From NCBI GenBank assembly GCA_964640945.1, contig CAZXIV010000011.1, positions 1 to 43,911 on the forward strand: a stretch of DNA of 43,911 bases, read 5' to 3'. Below the pieces are notes generated by a model. That model did no database searches. It worked only from the letters and a program-made list of their open reading frames with translations, and had not been told where the DNA came from. Made by a program: the position numbers and the translations under genes. This document shows positions 15,801 to 25,500 of the stretch, in pieces. Source of the DNA: JAGOUB01 sp964640945. Its GTDB lineage: Bacteria; Patescibacteriota; Gracilibacteria; Peribacterales; Peribacteraceae. The number at the start of each line of letters is the position of its first letter. Position 1 is the stretch's first letter.

Positions 15801-17411
15801 TTCCATCGCCTTGAGCATCGGTTCGTCGCGCTCACCGACTGAAGTCACGATGAAGTCTGGCGTCACGCCCACATCTTGAATGGCGCGTTTAAGAGGCGTA
15901 AACCAGTGGGCCGTCGTCACCTTCAAGTTGCTGCCATCACTCAGGGGTATCAGGTTCTGGACGCTGCCTTTACCGAAGGTCTGCTCACCAACGATCGTGG
16001 CGCGCTTATCGTCCTGCAGGGCGCCGGCCACAATCTCCGAGGCGCTGGCCGAGCCCTTATTAACAAGTACCACCATCTTCAACTCGGCTGGCACCACCGG
16101 CTGGCCGTCGGTCACCTCTTCCGTCTCGCCGTCGCGCGCCTGCACGTATACCACCGTCGAGCCTTCGGGTAAGAAGGCGCTAAGCACCACATCGGCACTG
16201 TCGAGGTAGCCGCCGGGGTTGTTGCGCAAGTCGAGCACCAGGCCGGTCGGGCTTTTCTTCACCAGGTCGGCCACGGTGCGACGGAAGTCGCGGGCAGTCG
16301 TATCGCCAAACTGCACCAACTTCACCACGGCCACAGTCCCCTGCCAGCTCGTAACGATCTCGGGCGTGGAGATCACCTGGCGCTGCACCTTCACATCAAA
16401 TGTCAGTTCGCCGCGCACAATGGAAAGGGTCACGGTCGTGCCCTGGGGGCCGCGGATCTTGGCAATCGCTTCCAAAAAGCCAAGCCCATCCAGCTTGATG
16501 GCGTCGGCGGCAGCGATAATGTCGCCGGCCTGTAGTCCGGCCTTGGCCGCGGGCGAGCCGTCGAGCGGCGCGATGATGACAATGCGACTGTCGCGCTGCT
16601 CCACCTGGGCACCGATGCCTGAAACCACCCCCTCCAGCTGAGCATTAAAATCATTGGCCTCCACCGGGCGCATGAAGTTGGTGTACGGATCCTTTACGGA
16701 GTTCACCATCGCCTCGGCCGCGCGATACGCCGCCTCATCGGGATCGATCTTCTGCTCATCAACGTAATGATTGACCAAAATCTGCCAAACCGTGCGTAGC
16801 ATCTCCTCCTCGGGCAAGGCGCGCGACTTGAGCGATGTGCGCGGCAGCGGGATGACGGTGATGTCGGATGGCACCTCGATGATCATACCGCCTTCGCCGT
16901 TGGCCTTGCGGAGGAGCAAACGGGCCTCCTTGCCGGTGAGCACATCGCGGATACCCACGCCGCCGTCGTCCTGTAGGTCCACCCAGCCGAGCTCCAAGGC
17001 TACGCCGATGGCGTCGTGCAGAGGGCCGGTAGCGGGCATGTCGGTGGAAGTCTTGAGCTCGCGCGAATCCAGAGCAAAGAGCTTTTGCAACAGAATGAGT
17101 GCCTCGCCGCGCGTGATACCACGCGCCAGCTGCCAGCGGCCGCGAAAAGCGATCATGGCTTCACGGTCTTCGGCGGCGTGGATGTAGGGCAAGAGCGCCG
17201 CGGGGATGCGCTGCCCCACAATCTCAGTTTTGTCATCGGCGGGGAGGCCAGCCATTTCCACTGCCGCGCGGATAAAATCGCCGCGCGTCACCACGGCACT
17301 GTCGGGCGTTCGCAGCAGATCGGCACTATCGACCGCCGCCAAGACGCCGGTGGGCGCCAAGGCCACGCCGAGCAAAAGGAAGATCCAAATCGGTCGGTAG
17401 AGGTGGTGCAT
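15789..17411 (-). CDS. S41-family C-terminal processing peptidase
   Basis: About 540 residues. A signal or anchor segment (IWIFLLLGVALAPTGVLAA) shows export. The N-terminal ~200 residues contain SLH-like helical pieces (TRGDFIRAAVEMAG, TRGEALILLQKLFAL) not usual in this family. Then comes the CtpA/Prc-type core: a PDZ domain (GIGAQVEQRDSRIVIIAPLD, AGLQAGDIIAAADA) and the Ser-Lys protease domain with the GSASASE serine motif and QTFGKGSVQ lysine. LRNNPGGYL is also typical. Such enzymes trim C-termini of envelope proteins outside the cytoplasm. The start at 17411 is chosen over an upstream frame to 17516 because a promoter ends 10 bases before it and the signal peptide begins there. It lies 46 bases downstream of the PrsW gene and overlaps the convergent gene by 12 bases. 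Confidence 0.9.
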   Translation of the reverse strand: MHHLYRPIWIFLLLGVALAPTGVLAAVDSADLLRTPDSAVVTRGDFIRAAVEMAGLPADDKTEIVGQRIPAALLPYIHAAEDREAMIAFRGRWQLARGITRGEALILLQKLFALDSRELKTSTDMPATGPLHDAIGVALELGWVDLQDDGGVGIRDVLTGKEARLLLRKANGEGGMIIEVPSDITVIPLPRTSLKSRALPEEEMLRTVWQILVNHYVDEQKIDPDEAAYRAAEAMVNSVKDPYTNFMRPVEANDFNAQLEGVVSGIGAQVEQRDSRIVIIAPLDGSPAAKAGLQAGDIIAAADAIKLDGLGFLEAIAKIRGPQGTTVTLSIVRGELTFDVKVQRQVISTPEIVTSWQGTVAVVKLVQFGDTTARDFRRTVADLVKKSPTGLVLDLRNNPGGYLDSADVVLSAFLPEGSTVVYVQARDGETEEVTDGQPVVPAELKMVVLVNKGSASASEIVAGALQDDKRATIVGEQTFGKGSVQNLIPLSDGSNLKVTTAHWFTPLKRAIQDVGVTPDFIVTSVGERDEPMLKAMELLR

Positions 17412-17421
17412 AGGTGCGGCC

Positions 17422-17449
17422 ATTCTACTCGCCGCCTCCTCACCCGCAA
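17422..17449 (-). promoter_or_regulatory. promoter for the S41 peptidase
   Basis: On the minus strand TTGCGG (17444-17449), a 16-base spacer and TAGAAT (17422-17427). The ATG at 17411 follows 10 bases after the -10 box. Confidence 0.45.
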
Positions 17450-17457
17450 TCAAGAGG

Positions 17458-18795
17458 TCAGCGGACTGGCAACGGCAGGCGGGCGGCGGCTGTCGCCCGC
17501 TCTTCTTGGTTTTCACGACGCAAGAACAAACCCGTCAGTAACCAAAATCCGCCCACCACGTAGAGCAGTGAGGGCACGAGTAGCAGCGGAATCGCGCCGA
17601 TCGGCCCGTAACCGTCACCAACGATGTCGCCGAACGTCTCCGGATGCGTCGGCAGCAGGTCAGGGAGAGTGACCAGGAAATTGAAAAGCGCATGGAGGCC
17701 GATGGCGCAGATCAAGCCCGTGGTGATGGCGGCGGCGCGGAAAGACGCCACCCGGTCGATGCCCGTCACGCGCTCAATCCACTGCCACACCCCGTGGAAG
17801 CGGCGCGGGGCGTTCTCGCGCTCGGCCAAATACGAGGGCGCAAAAGTGGCCAAACCAAGGAAATAGCCGAAGACACCGGTGGAGACAATGTGGACCATGC
17901 TCGTCAGCACCGAGCGGCCGGCGGCATTGCCAAAGAAGCCGAGCAAATCCGGAGTGGAGGGAGTCACGAGCGTATCCTGCACAAACCGCACGAAGTACGA
18001 CGGGTTGACGATGTTCTCGGCGAAAGCGAAGCCAACGGCGGTGATAATGGCGAACTGCATCACGTCGTCGATACTCGTCGCCAACGGCACGCCGTTACGG
18101 CGGACGATCCAGGCCTTGCTCACTTCCTCAATGACGCCCACAAACACATAGGCCACCAGGGCGGCGGCCACGCCCGCGTCCACGGGGATGCCGCCAAGCA
18201 TGCCATCCACAAAGTTTTGGGAGGTCTGGTTGAAGCTCTCGGGTACGACCCTAAAGACAAAGAACTGCAACTCGATGCCGCGGCGCACGAGCACATCGTA
18301 AAAGAGGATCGGCACCGTCGAGAGCATGCCGCCAAAAAAGAGCAGCAGCACGGCGCCCGTGCGCTCGCGGTGGTAGCGCAGAAAGAGCGAACACCAAATG
18401 ACGGTCGGCACCAGTGCCGTCAAAACGGCGAGTAGGTAGAGCCAGCGCTGCTCCACAGGCTCTGTGAGTAAAATCGCCAAACTGGTCCAAGCGATGAAGG
18501 TCGCCAGGATCACAACCTTGGTATCGGTTTCGAAGTTGCCAAAGAGCAGCTTCCACCCCACCACCAACAGCACGATGCCAAAGGCCATCAAGTAGGAGTT
18601 ATCGACGATCGTCGGATCCAAAAAGAAGTGGGCACACTCAATCAGCGCCAGCGATAGAAGGCTGCCAAACAGACAGGCAAAGAGCATATGCGTCTGGCGA
18701 TGCAGGCGGTGGCGCCGCACCAGGTCGATGCAGGCCAGCAGAGCGACTAAGGTGAAAATCGCGAGCGCCGGCGAGAGGAGAGAGTTCTCAGACAT
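17458..18795 (-). CDS. PrsW-family intramembrane protease
   Basis: About 445 residues, mostly membrane helices. The PrsW/Abi-like signature is present: GVIEEVSKAWIVR (the EExxK glutamates), GFAFAEN, and LHALFNFLVT, which carries the conserved histidine and asparagine. PrsW proteases cut membrane substrates such as anti-sigma factors in Bacillus; the target here is unknown. An extra N-terminal block of about five helices precedes the catalytic core, so it is longer than the Bacillus protein. Start choice: the frame opens at 18810, but the -10 box TATGAT overlaps that ATG, and the ATG at 18795 lies 10 bases after it, so 18795 is preferred. It is followed on the same strand by the S41 peptidase, suggesting a proteolysis pair at the envelope. 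Confidence 0.85.
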   Translation of the reverse strand: MSENSLLSPALAIFTLVALLACIDLVRRHRLHRQTHMLFACLFGSLLSLALIECAHFFLDPTIVDNSYLMAFGIVLLVVGWKLLFGNFETDTKVVILATFIAWTSLAILLTEPVEQRWLYLLAVLTALVPTVIWCSLFLRYHRERTGAVLLLFFGGMLSTVPILFYDVLVRRGIELQFFVFRVVPESFNQTSQNFVDGMLGGIPVDAGVAAALVAYVFVGVIEEVSKAWIVRRNGVPLATSIDDVMQFAIITAVGFAFAENIVNPSYFVRFVQDTLVTPSTPDLLGFFGNAAGRSVLTSMVHIVSTGVFGYFLGLATFAPSYLAERENAPRRFHGVWQWIERVTGIDRVASFRAAAITTGLICAIGLHALFNFLVTLPDLLPTHPETFGDIVGDGYGPIGAIPLLLVPSLLYVVGGFWLLTGLFLRRENQEERATAAARLPLPVR

Positions 18796-18805
18796 CAATC
18801 GTTTC

Positions 18806-18834
18806 ATCATACCATTTTTCGTGTTTTATCGCAA
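18806..18834 (-). promoter_or_regulatory. promoter for the PrsW gene
   Basis: On the minus strand TTGCGA (18829-18834), a 17-base spacer and TATGAT (18806-18811). The spacing is ideal. The -10 box overlaps an upstream in-frame ATG, which argues that translation starts at 18795, giving a leader of about 4 bases. Confidence 0.65.
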
Positions 18835-18884
18835 CAGCAAGAGACATTCGGGGCCCATCAGGGGCAGCGCCGAAAGTGCGATTC

Positions 18885-18893
18885 TGCTATAAT
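18885..18893 (+). promoter_or_regulatory. extended -10 promoter for the GT-C gene
   Basis: TGCTATAAT is a perfect extended -10. The TTG start at 18902 follows 8 bases later. A GAGGAGA sequence lies directly against the start codon, too close to serve as a normal ribosome binding site. Confidence 0.6.
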
Positions 18894-18901
18894 GAGGAGA
18901 T

Positions 18902-20209
18902 TTGAACACACACAAACCCACCTTGCCCGACCGGCTACCGGCCGAAACCCTGCTCCTCGCCATCTTCCTGGTCTGCCGGGCGGCCTACCTGTGGCTGACT
19001 CTCGGTCAAGAAGTGGGCTTCGATACCGGCGCCCACCTCGAGATGGTCAGGGCGCTCTCGTGGCTGAGTCCCGATCTCCCTCTTGGTCAGTACTTCTACG
19101 CCTATCACCCGCCGCTCGGTTTCCTGCTGGCAAAGTGCTTCACCTGGGTTGGCTTCTCGCCGCTGATGAGCGTGCAGCTGCTCAACGCCGCCGCCAGCCT
19201 GGGCACTTTCTTCATCCTTCGCGCCACGCTCGGCCGGTGTGGCCTGCTGGCGCGCCCGGCGGCAGTCTTCTTTTTATACTTCGGGGCCTCGCTGCCCATC
19301 CAGCTCTTCTTGGCCTCCAGCATCAACCTCGACGTGCTGACGGCCGGCTGTGCCGCCCTCACGCTCTACCTCTCGGTGCGGCTCTGCTGGGACGAAACGC
19401 TGGACCGCCAAGCCCGCCTCACGTTCGCCACCGCCATCGCCGTGGTCATCGCCGCCTCGATGCTCATCAAGTTCTCCGGCCTCCTCCTCGTCACCATCCC
19501 CGTTCTCACGGCCCTCGCGCATCCCAAAACATCCTTCCGCCTCGTATCCGTGGCTGGCGCCGCCGCGCTGGTCGGCTTACTTCTGGTGTCACCCTACTAC
19601 GTCAGCCGCTACTACCAGCAGACCGGCCGCTTCTTCCCCACCAACCTGGAAATTTTCGCCCAGTCAGAGATCGCCGCCGCCCGCGCCGCGCGTGATAGCG
19701 ATCGCCTGTCGTTCTTCCTTAACATGGTCGCCCCTTCCCCTGTCCACGGCTCGGCCAACACCGTCCTGCGCGACCGCGACACCATGCGCCTAGCCGACGT
19801 TTGGCAGGATGTGTGGCTGCAAGAAGCCAACCTTGGGCCGATGACCAATCACGCCCGCGCGTTGGGCTATCTCGAAAAGACCATCGCTAGCATCCTCTGC
19901 CTGGCCGGCGCCGGCTGGTTCCTCCTCAAGGCCCGCGCCGCCGATGCCTTCGACCGCCTGGGCATCGTCTGGTTCGCCTTTGGCTCGCTGCAACTCGCGG
20001 CCTTCATCTTCTACCTCTACAGCCAGCCGGTGACGGGCTGGGCGCCCACCAAGGGCATCTATCTGGCAGCCTCCCTGCCGCTGGTCGCTTTCGTGATCGC
20101 CCGCCTCATCCCATTCGGCCGCGGCCGGGGGCAGAACATGGTCCAAACGGCTGCCTTGGGTCTCGTGGCCATCCTGATTGTGTTGCACCACCTGCTGCCC
20201 GTCCGCTAA
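18902..20209 (+). CDS. GT-C-fold membrane glycosyltransferase (GT39/ArnT-like)
   Basis: About 435 residues with roughly ten membrane helices. The first extracytoplasmic loop carries GFDTGAHLEMVRAL and, 20 or so residues on, AYHPPLGFLLAK. Both fit the acidic and HPPL-type loop motifs of GT-C enzymes, which move sugars from polyprenyl-phosphate carriers to acceptors on the outer face of the membrane. A soluble C-terminal domain is absent. The start is taken as TTG at 18902, the first codon after an extended -10 box; a slightly later start cannot be excluded. It precedes the PMT-family gene on the same strand by 80 bases, so both probably belong to the same glycosylation pathway. Acceptor and sugar are unknown. 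Confidence 0.7.
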   Translation: MNTHKPTLPDRLPAETLLLAIFLVCRAAYLWLTLGQEVGFDTGAHLEMVRALSWLSPDLPLGQYFYAYHPPLGFLLAKCFTWVGFSPLMSVQLLNAAASLGTFFILRATLGRCGLLARPAAVFFLYFGASLPIQLFLASSINLDVLTAGCAALTLYLSVRLCWDETLDRQARLTFATAIAVVIAASMLIKFSGLLLVTIPVLTALAHPKTSFRLVSVAGAAALVGLLLVSPYYVSRYYQQTGRFFPTNLEIFAQSEIAAARAARDSDRLSFFLNMVAPSPVHGSANTVLRDRDTMRLADVWQDVWLQEANLGPMTNHARALGYLEKTIASILCLAGAGWFLLKARAADAFDRLGIVWFAFGSLQLAAFIFYLYSQPVTGWAPTKGIYLAASLPLVAFVIARLIPFGRGRGQNMVQTAALGLVAILIVLHHLLPVR

Positions 20210-20289
20210 AAGCTATCGATCAATTTGTACGAGAGACTGTCAACCGTGATCGGATTCGACCCGCTGTCCGGATACCGTAGGATGGCCGC

Positions 20290-21798
20290 ATGCAAAATTC
20301 CTCCCGGTTTTCACTGTCCTCGCGCGCCGCCTGGTGGCTCTGCCTGAGCTTTATCGTCGCCATCTCTTTTGCCACCTACGTCGTCCACTACGATCGGCCG
20401 GCTGCCTTTTTTTGGGATGAAAACTACCACGTCGCCGCCGCTCAGAAATACCTCAACAATGTCTATTTTATGGAGCAGCACCCGCCGCTCGGCAAGCTGC
20501 TGATTGCCGCCGGCGAGGCCATCCTCGATGCCAACGACGTCGATAATCAATTCATCACCACCGATTACGGCCGTAACCCGCCCGCCGGGTTTTCACTTGC
20601 CGGTTACCGGCTTTTCCCCACGCTCCTCGCCTGGCTGACGGCACCCATTCTCTTCCTGTGCTTCTGGCTTATGAGCCGCAACCTGGCTCTGGCCGTGTTC
20701 GGGTCGTTCCTCTACACCTTCGATAATGCCCTCATTGTCCATTCGCGCGGCGCCATGCTGGAGTCGCCGCTCATGTTCTTTAGCGCCGCCACCATCCTCG
20801 GCTTCCTCCTTTGTATCCACAATGTGGCCCACAAACAGCGTTTACTCCTGAGTGCGGCCCTGTTTGGCGGCGCCTTCGCGGCGGCCATGACTACCAAGGT
20901 GGTGGCGCTCATTCTCATCCTGCTGGCGCCCGCGCTGCTGTGGATTCTCTGGGCCAAGCGGCGGCATCTAGGCCAAGCCATCCTGGTGGCCGTCCTCGCC
21001 TTCGCCTTGGTCTACGCCGCGGTCTGGATCGTCCACTTCTCCTTGGGGCAGAAAGTCGTGCCGCAATTAAACAACTCGGGCTATTACGAAACATCGCCGG
21101 GCGGGCGGGCGATCGTCGACGAAGGTCGTGGCGGCTCGCTCTTCGCTTTCCCCACGCAGCTCGCTGATTCGCTCCAGTTTGTGACGCGCTATAACCAAGG
21201 CGTCCCCGAACTGGATCTCTGCAAAGACGACGAAAACGGCAGCCCCTTCTTCCTTTGGCCCATCGGTGCCCGTTCCATCAACTACCGCTGGGAAACCGGC
21301 GACAGCGGCGAGACCTACCGCCACCTCTACCTGCAGGTAAACCCTGTCGTCTGGGGATTGGGGCTCCTCGGCCTGCTCTGCGCCGCGGCCCTGCTCGTGG
21401 GCCGCGTGCTCATGCCCGAGACTCCGCCACTCAAGAACGGCAAGCTCTTGGCGACCTTCAGCGCCCTCTACGTCGGCTACATGCTGGCCATCAGTCAGCT
21501 CGACCGCGTGATGTACCTCTACCATTACTTCACACCTCTCCTCTTCTCGTTCTTCCTCATCTGTCTGGTGCTGCTCGAGCTCAAGCAAATCAGCCGTTTC
21601 CAGCTTACGAACGAACGCCGTACGATCTTCATTTTCATCCTCTGCGCCTACATGGTGGCCGGTTGGTACCACTTCCGCGGCTTCACCTACTACGAACCCA
21701 TGACAAAAGAAGCGGTCACCTCCCGGGCCTGGCTCGACCTCTGGGACCTTCACTGCGTGGGCTGCGACCATTCCAACTACATGGTCAATCCGCGCTAA
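20290..21798 (+). CDS. PMT-family protein O-mannosyltransferase
   Basis: A 502-residue polytopic membrane enzyme of the dolichyl/polyprenyl-phosphate-mannose-protein mannosyltransferase family (GT39). The diagnostic first loop is present: FFWDENYHVAAAQKYLNN with the catalytic acidic pair, then EQHPPLGKLLIAAGE. The C-terminal four-helix region begins at VNPVVWGLGLLGLL, and SQLDRVMYLYHYF follows, both seen in PMT proteins. Such enzymes transfer mannose from a lipid phosphate to Ser/Thr of proteins during Sec export. A weak AGGA lies 7 bases before the ATG. Its 3' end overlaps by 14 bases a convergent Dpm1-like gene that could make its lipid-linked donor. The Ser/Thr-rich linkers of the neighbouring surface proteins are plausible acceptors. 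Confidence 0.88.
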   Translation: MQNSSRFSLSSRAAWWLCLSFIVAISFATYVVHYDRPAAFFWDENYHVAAAQKYLNNVYFMEQHPPLGKLLIAAGEAILDANDVDNQFITTDYGRNPPAGFSLAGYRLFPTLLAWLTAPILFLCFWLMSRNLALAVFGSFLYTFDNALIVHSRGAMLESPLMFFSAATILGFLLCIHNVAHKQRLLLSAALFGGAFAAAMTTKVVALILILLAPALLWILWAKRRHLGQAILVAVLAFALVYAAVWIVHFSLGQKVVPQLNNSGYYETSPGGRAIVDEGRGGSLFAFPTQLADSLQFVTRYNQGVPELDLCKDDENGSPFFLWPIGARSINYRWETGDSGETYRHLYLQVNPVVWGLGLLGLLCAAALLVGRVLMPETPPLKNGKLLATFSALYVGYMLAISQLDRVMYLYHYFTPLLFSFFLICLVLLELKQISRFQLTNERRTIFIFILCAYMVAGWYHFRGFTYYEPMTKEAVTSRAWLDLWDLHCVGCDHSNYMVNPR

Positions 21799-22516
21799 TT
21801 CTTGGCGCCCGTAACCAGGTCGCATAGAGACCCAGCACGCTTCGGAACATGTTCAGCCCGTCGCGAACAATCCGCACGGTCGAGCCGTCCACCGCGGTCC
21901 ACGCCACCATCACCTCCTCAATGCGGTAGCCGAGCCGCCGCGCCAGGAAGAGAATCTCGATATCGAAGGCAAAGCGGTTGATCTGCTGGCGAGAGAAAAT
22001 CTCGCGCCCGGCCTGAGCCGAAAAGAGTTTGCAGCCGCAGGCAGCGTCGCGGATGCCCGGCACCAGCGGCCAACACAACGCATGGTAGGTCCGGCCGATC
22101 AAGCGGCGACCGATGGACATGGTGACGATCCCCTTCTCTGGGTTCACCCGCGAGCCAATCACCACGTCGGCGCCGGTGGTATCCATGGCGCGACTCAGTT
22201 GCAGAATCTCCTCCGGCGGCGTGGCGCCGTCAGCGTCGTAAAAGAGCACGCGCTCGGCGGTGGCCGCCAACATACCGGCGCGCACCGCGGCGCCCTTGCC
22301 CTTGTTTTGAGGCAACGAAAGCACCTGTAAGGGCAAGCGGCTGGTGTAAGCCCGAGCGGCCGCGCAGGTGGCGTCGCGACTGCCGTCATCCACCACAATC
22401 ACCTCCAGCAAGCGAATGCCCGCGGGCGCCCCGGCGAAGCAGGCCTCAATCCGCTCAAGGGTGCGGGGCAACCGCTTCTCTTCGTTATACGCCGGGATGA
22501 CGATGGAGAGGGTCAT
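21785..22516 (-). CDS. GT2 dolichyl/polyprenyl-phosphate sugar transferase (Dpm1-like)
   Basis: About 243 residues with a GT-A fold. It starts MTLSIVIPAYNEEKRL, then VIVVDDGSRDAT, and carries the metal-binding DADGATPPEE and the acceptor-side GSRVNPEKG. RFAFDIEILFLARRLGY is typical of dolichyl-phosphate mannose/glucose synthases. It should load a sugar from GDP- or UDP-sugar onto a polyprenyl phosphate at the cytoplasmic face. No C-terminal membrane helices are present. The ATG at 22516 is chosen over 22549 because the family N-terminus begins there and a promoter ends 11 bases upstream. It lies 63 bases after the anchored cysteine-rich gene and is convergent with the PMT gene, suggesting it provides that enzyme's donor. 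Glucose rather than mannose cannot be excluded. Confidence 0.85.
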   Translation of the reverse strand: MTLSIVIPAYNEEKRLPRTLERIEACFAGAPAGIRLLEVIVVDDGSRDATCAAARAYTSRLPLQVLSLPQNKGKGAAVRAGMLAATAERVLFYDADGATPPEEILQLSRAMDTTGADVVIGSRVNPEKGIVTMSIGRRLIGRTYHALCWPLVPGIRDAACGCKLFSAQAGREIFSRQQINRFAFDIEILFLARRLGYRIEEVMVAWTAVDGSTVRIVRDGLNMFRSVLGLYATWLRAPRISAD

Positions 22517-22527
22517 GGGACATGACG

Positions 22528-22556
22528 ATTGTTCCCGTCGCTCTGGCAACGGTCAA
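22528..22556 (-). promoter_or_regulatory. promoter for the GT2 gene
   Basis: On the minus strand TTGACC (22551-22556), a 17-base spacer and AACAAT (22528-22533), with the ATG 11 bases beyond the -10 box. Confidence 0.5.
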
Positions 22557-22579
22557 ACCTGGCGAGAGATGTGGGGGCT

Positions 22580-25500
22580 TTAGTCCTTCTTGCTCGGCGG
22601 CAGGCGCTTGCGGCGCACCCAGGCCACACCGACGGCGGCGCCGGCGGCAATCACGGCCACAATCGGCGGGCCGTTCTTCGAGAGCTCCTTGGAGTTGCCC
22701 ACGTACCCGAGCGGCGGTTGAGCGGGGAAGCCGGGGAAGACGGAAGCCACGCTGGAGTAGATCGACTTGCTGCTGCCAGGCTCAAGCGGGATCAGCTGGC
22801 CGGGCAACGCGAGCGTGGGCGCGGCCACCTCCACCAAACAGAGGTAGGAGCAACCATCACCGTTCACGCGGTTACCGTCGTCGCAGCGCTCAATCGGATC
22901 GACGATACCGTCGCCACAGCGCGAGGTGCTGCAGTCGTTGCGGCAAGTGGCACCAGGAGCGTTGGAGTTATCGGCGCCCAGGTCGCACTCCTCACCCGGG
23001 TCACGCTTGCCGTCGCCGCAGAAGAGCGAGATAAAGCGGCAATTGGGGCCGCACTGATACGGCAGGCTCGGGTCCATGAGAGCGGGTTCGCACTGCTCGT
23101 TGAGCAAGCTCTGGATAATGCCGTCGCCGCAGTTGCCACGCTCGCGGAGGCAGCGCATGGAGCAGCCGTCGAGATCGCGCGTATTGCCGTCGTCGCACTC
23201 CTCGCCGGGCTCGGTGCGGCCGTTGCCGCAGACATACACGACGGTGGGCGGGGCGGTACAGAGACAGGTATTCACGTTGCAGGTCTGGCCGCTGCCGCAG
23301 GCGAGGCCGGGCTCGTTGCACTGCTCGCCACGATCGGCGCGGCCGTTGCCGCAGGCGGGGCCACCGCCGCAGAGGCAGGTGTTCAGGCCGCAGGTCTGGC
23401 CGCTGGGGCAAGCGAGACCGGGCTCGTTGCACTGCTCGCCCAGATCGATGCGACCGTTGCCGCAGATGGGGCCGCCGGAACAGAGACAATTGTTACTGCA
23501 GGTCTGGCCGGCCGGACAGTTCAGGCCGGGTTCGTTGCATTGCTCGCCGGCGTCCTGCTGGCCGTTGCCGCAGAAGGGCGCCACACCCGTGCAGACGCAC
23601 GAGCTCGGGCTGCAGGTCTGGCCGGAGGGACAGATCAGACCCGGCTCGCCGCACTGTTCGCCTGGGTTCTGCCTGCCGTCGCCGCAGATCGGTTGGGCGA
23701 TACAGGCGCAGACGGCCGTGTTGCAAGTCTGGCCGGAGGGGCAATTCAAGCCCGGTTCGCCGCACTGTTCGCCGCTCACAATCTGGCCGTCACCACAGAA
23801 AGGAATCTGACGATTACAGAGACACGCGCGAGTATCGCAGGTGTCACCGTTGGCGCAGGTAAGGCCGGGTTCGTTGCACTGTTCGCCGCTATCAATGCGG
23901 CCATCGCCGCAGAAGGCGCCACCGCTGCAGCGGCACGAGCCGAGGTTGCAGGTCTGGCCGGAGGGGCAATTCAAGCCCGGTTCGCCGCACTGTTCGCCGC
24001 TGTTGGTAAAGCCATCGCCGCAGTACGGCAAGCTGCTACTGCTCGATGAGCGCGACGAGCTGGAACTGCTCGACGAGGAAGTGGAGCTGGAGGAGGACGA
24101 ACTCGAAGAAGAAGACGAAGAGGAGGAGCTCGACGAACGGCTGGAGCTCGAGGACGTGGTCGACGACGAACGACTCAAAGACGAAGACGACGCCGGGCAG
24201 CTGTTGCACTGCTTGCATGTGGTGTCGGGGATGGCCGGACCGCTCTCGCCGGGCGTGATCTGGCAGGTAAAGCTGGCTTCTTCAACGAGCGCATCGTCGT
24301 CATCAAATTGAGAGGTCACGTCGCAGTACACGCCCTCAATGGTGCAGAACTGGTTGGTGCCCGCAAAGGTATCCACCTCGCTGTTATCCTGGGCGGATTT
24401 GCAGCCCGGATCATTGAGGTCGATTTTGCCGTCGGCATCGTTATCGGTGCCATCTTGGCACTGCGAGGTGCCGTCGATTTCGGTGCTATCCGAGAGGCTC
24501 GAGCAGCCGGGGTCAGCCGGGTAGTCCACCAGCCCGTCGCTGTCGTTATCCAGACCGTCGCTGCACTCCGGCACATTGCTGAGCGAGCTAAAGGTAGAAG
24601 ACGAAGACATGGAAGACGAACTGGAGGCGATGACCTGCTTATTCTTAAAGGTGATCGTGGCGCACTGCGTACCGGCCGTCACCACCACCAAGCCGTTGCT
24701 CGGGGTAACCGAGAGCTGCGTCCAAGTGGCAGGGACGCTTTCCGTCACGGTGTAGGTGCCCGGGGCAATGGGAATAAAGCGCGCGCGACCGCCGCCGTCG
24801 TTCCCAATGGTGGTCGATCCGCCCGATGAGGCGCCGCCGCTGAGGCTGGTATTGACCGTAAAGGAGAACTGCGTGACGGGCGTGAGAATGGCGTTCGCCG
24901 TGTCGTACGTCTCTTTGATGACGTCGATACAGCCATCGTTGGCCGTCAGCACGAGGATGGTCGTTTGATCATTGGCGAGCGAACTACCGTCGGCAAAGGA
25001 CGCCTGTGCGTTCACCACTACGCCGTTGGCCAGGGCCGACTGGGTTTGGGCCTCCACCGTGAGAATCACGCTGGAATTGGCGGGGATAGTGAGGTTGGAC
25101 CAGTTGACCACCGTGATTGCCACCGCGGACGACGAACTGGAGGAGCTGGACGAAGTGGCAGTGCCGTTGCTGCTGGCCGAACGGAAGGTGACCTGGCTCG
25201 GCAGAGCCAGACGGACACCCACGCCGGTGCGCGAGGTCTGGCCGGTGTTCGTCACCGTGATGCCATAGGTGTAGATCTCGTTGGGCAAGAGGGTGGTGCG
25301 ACTGTCGCTCAACGAGATAATGAGATCGCCGACGCTGACAGCACTGCTGGTGGGCGTCGAGACGGAGGTCGATTCGTCGTTATCCAGACGACTGGCGCAG
25401 CCGCTGTCATCGGGATAGTCGACCTGGCCGTCGCCATCGTCGTCGCGGCCGTTTTGGCACTGCGTGGTCGCGTCGCTCTCGCTGATATCGATCAAGGAGC

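Noticed and set aside
22731..22780. LPXTG-type sortase signal at the end of the anchored protein
   Set aside because: A C-terminal helix and basic tail are present, but no LPXTG-like pentapeptide lies before them; it looks like a plain membrane anchor.
23245..24029. Regular ~110-bp repeats suggesting a CRISPR array
   Set aside because: The repeats are in frame inside a long coding gene, encode conserved cysteine modules and have no spacer structure. No cas genes occur.
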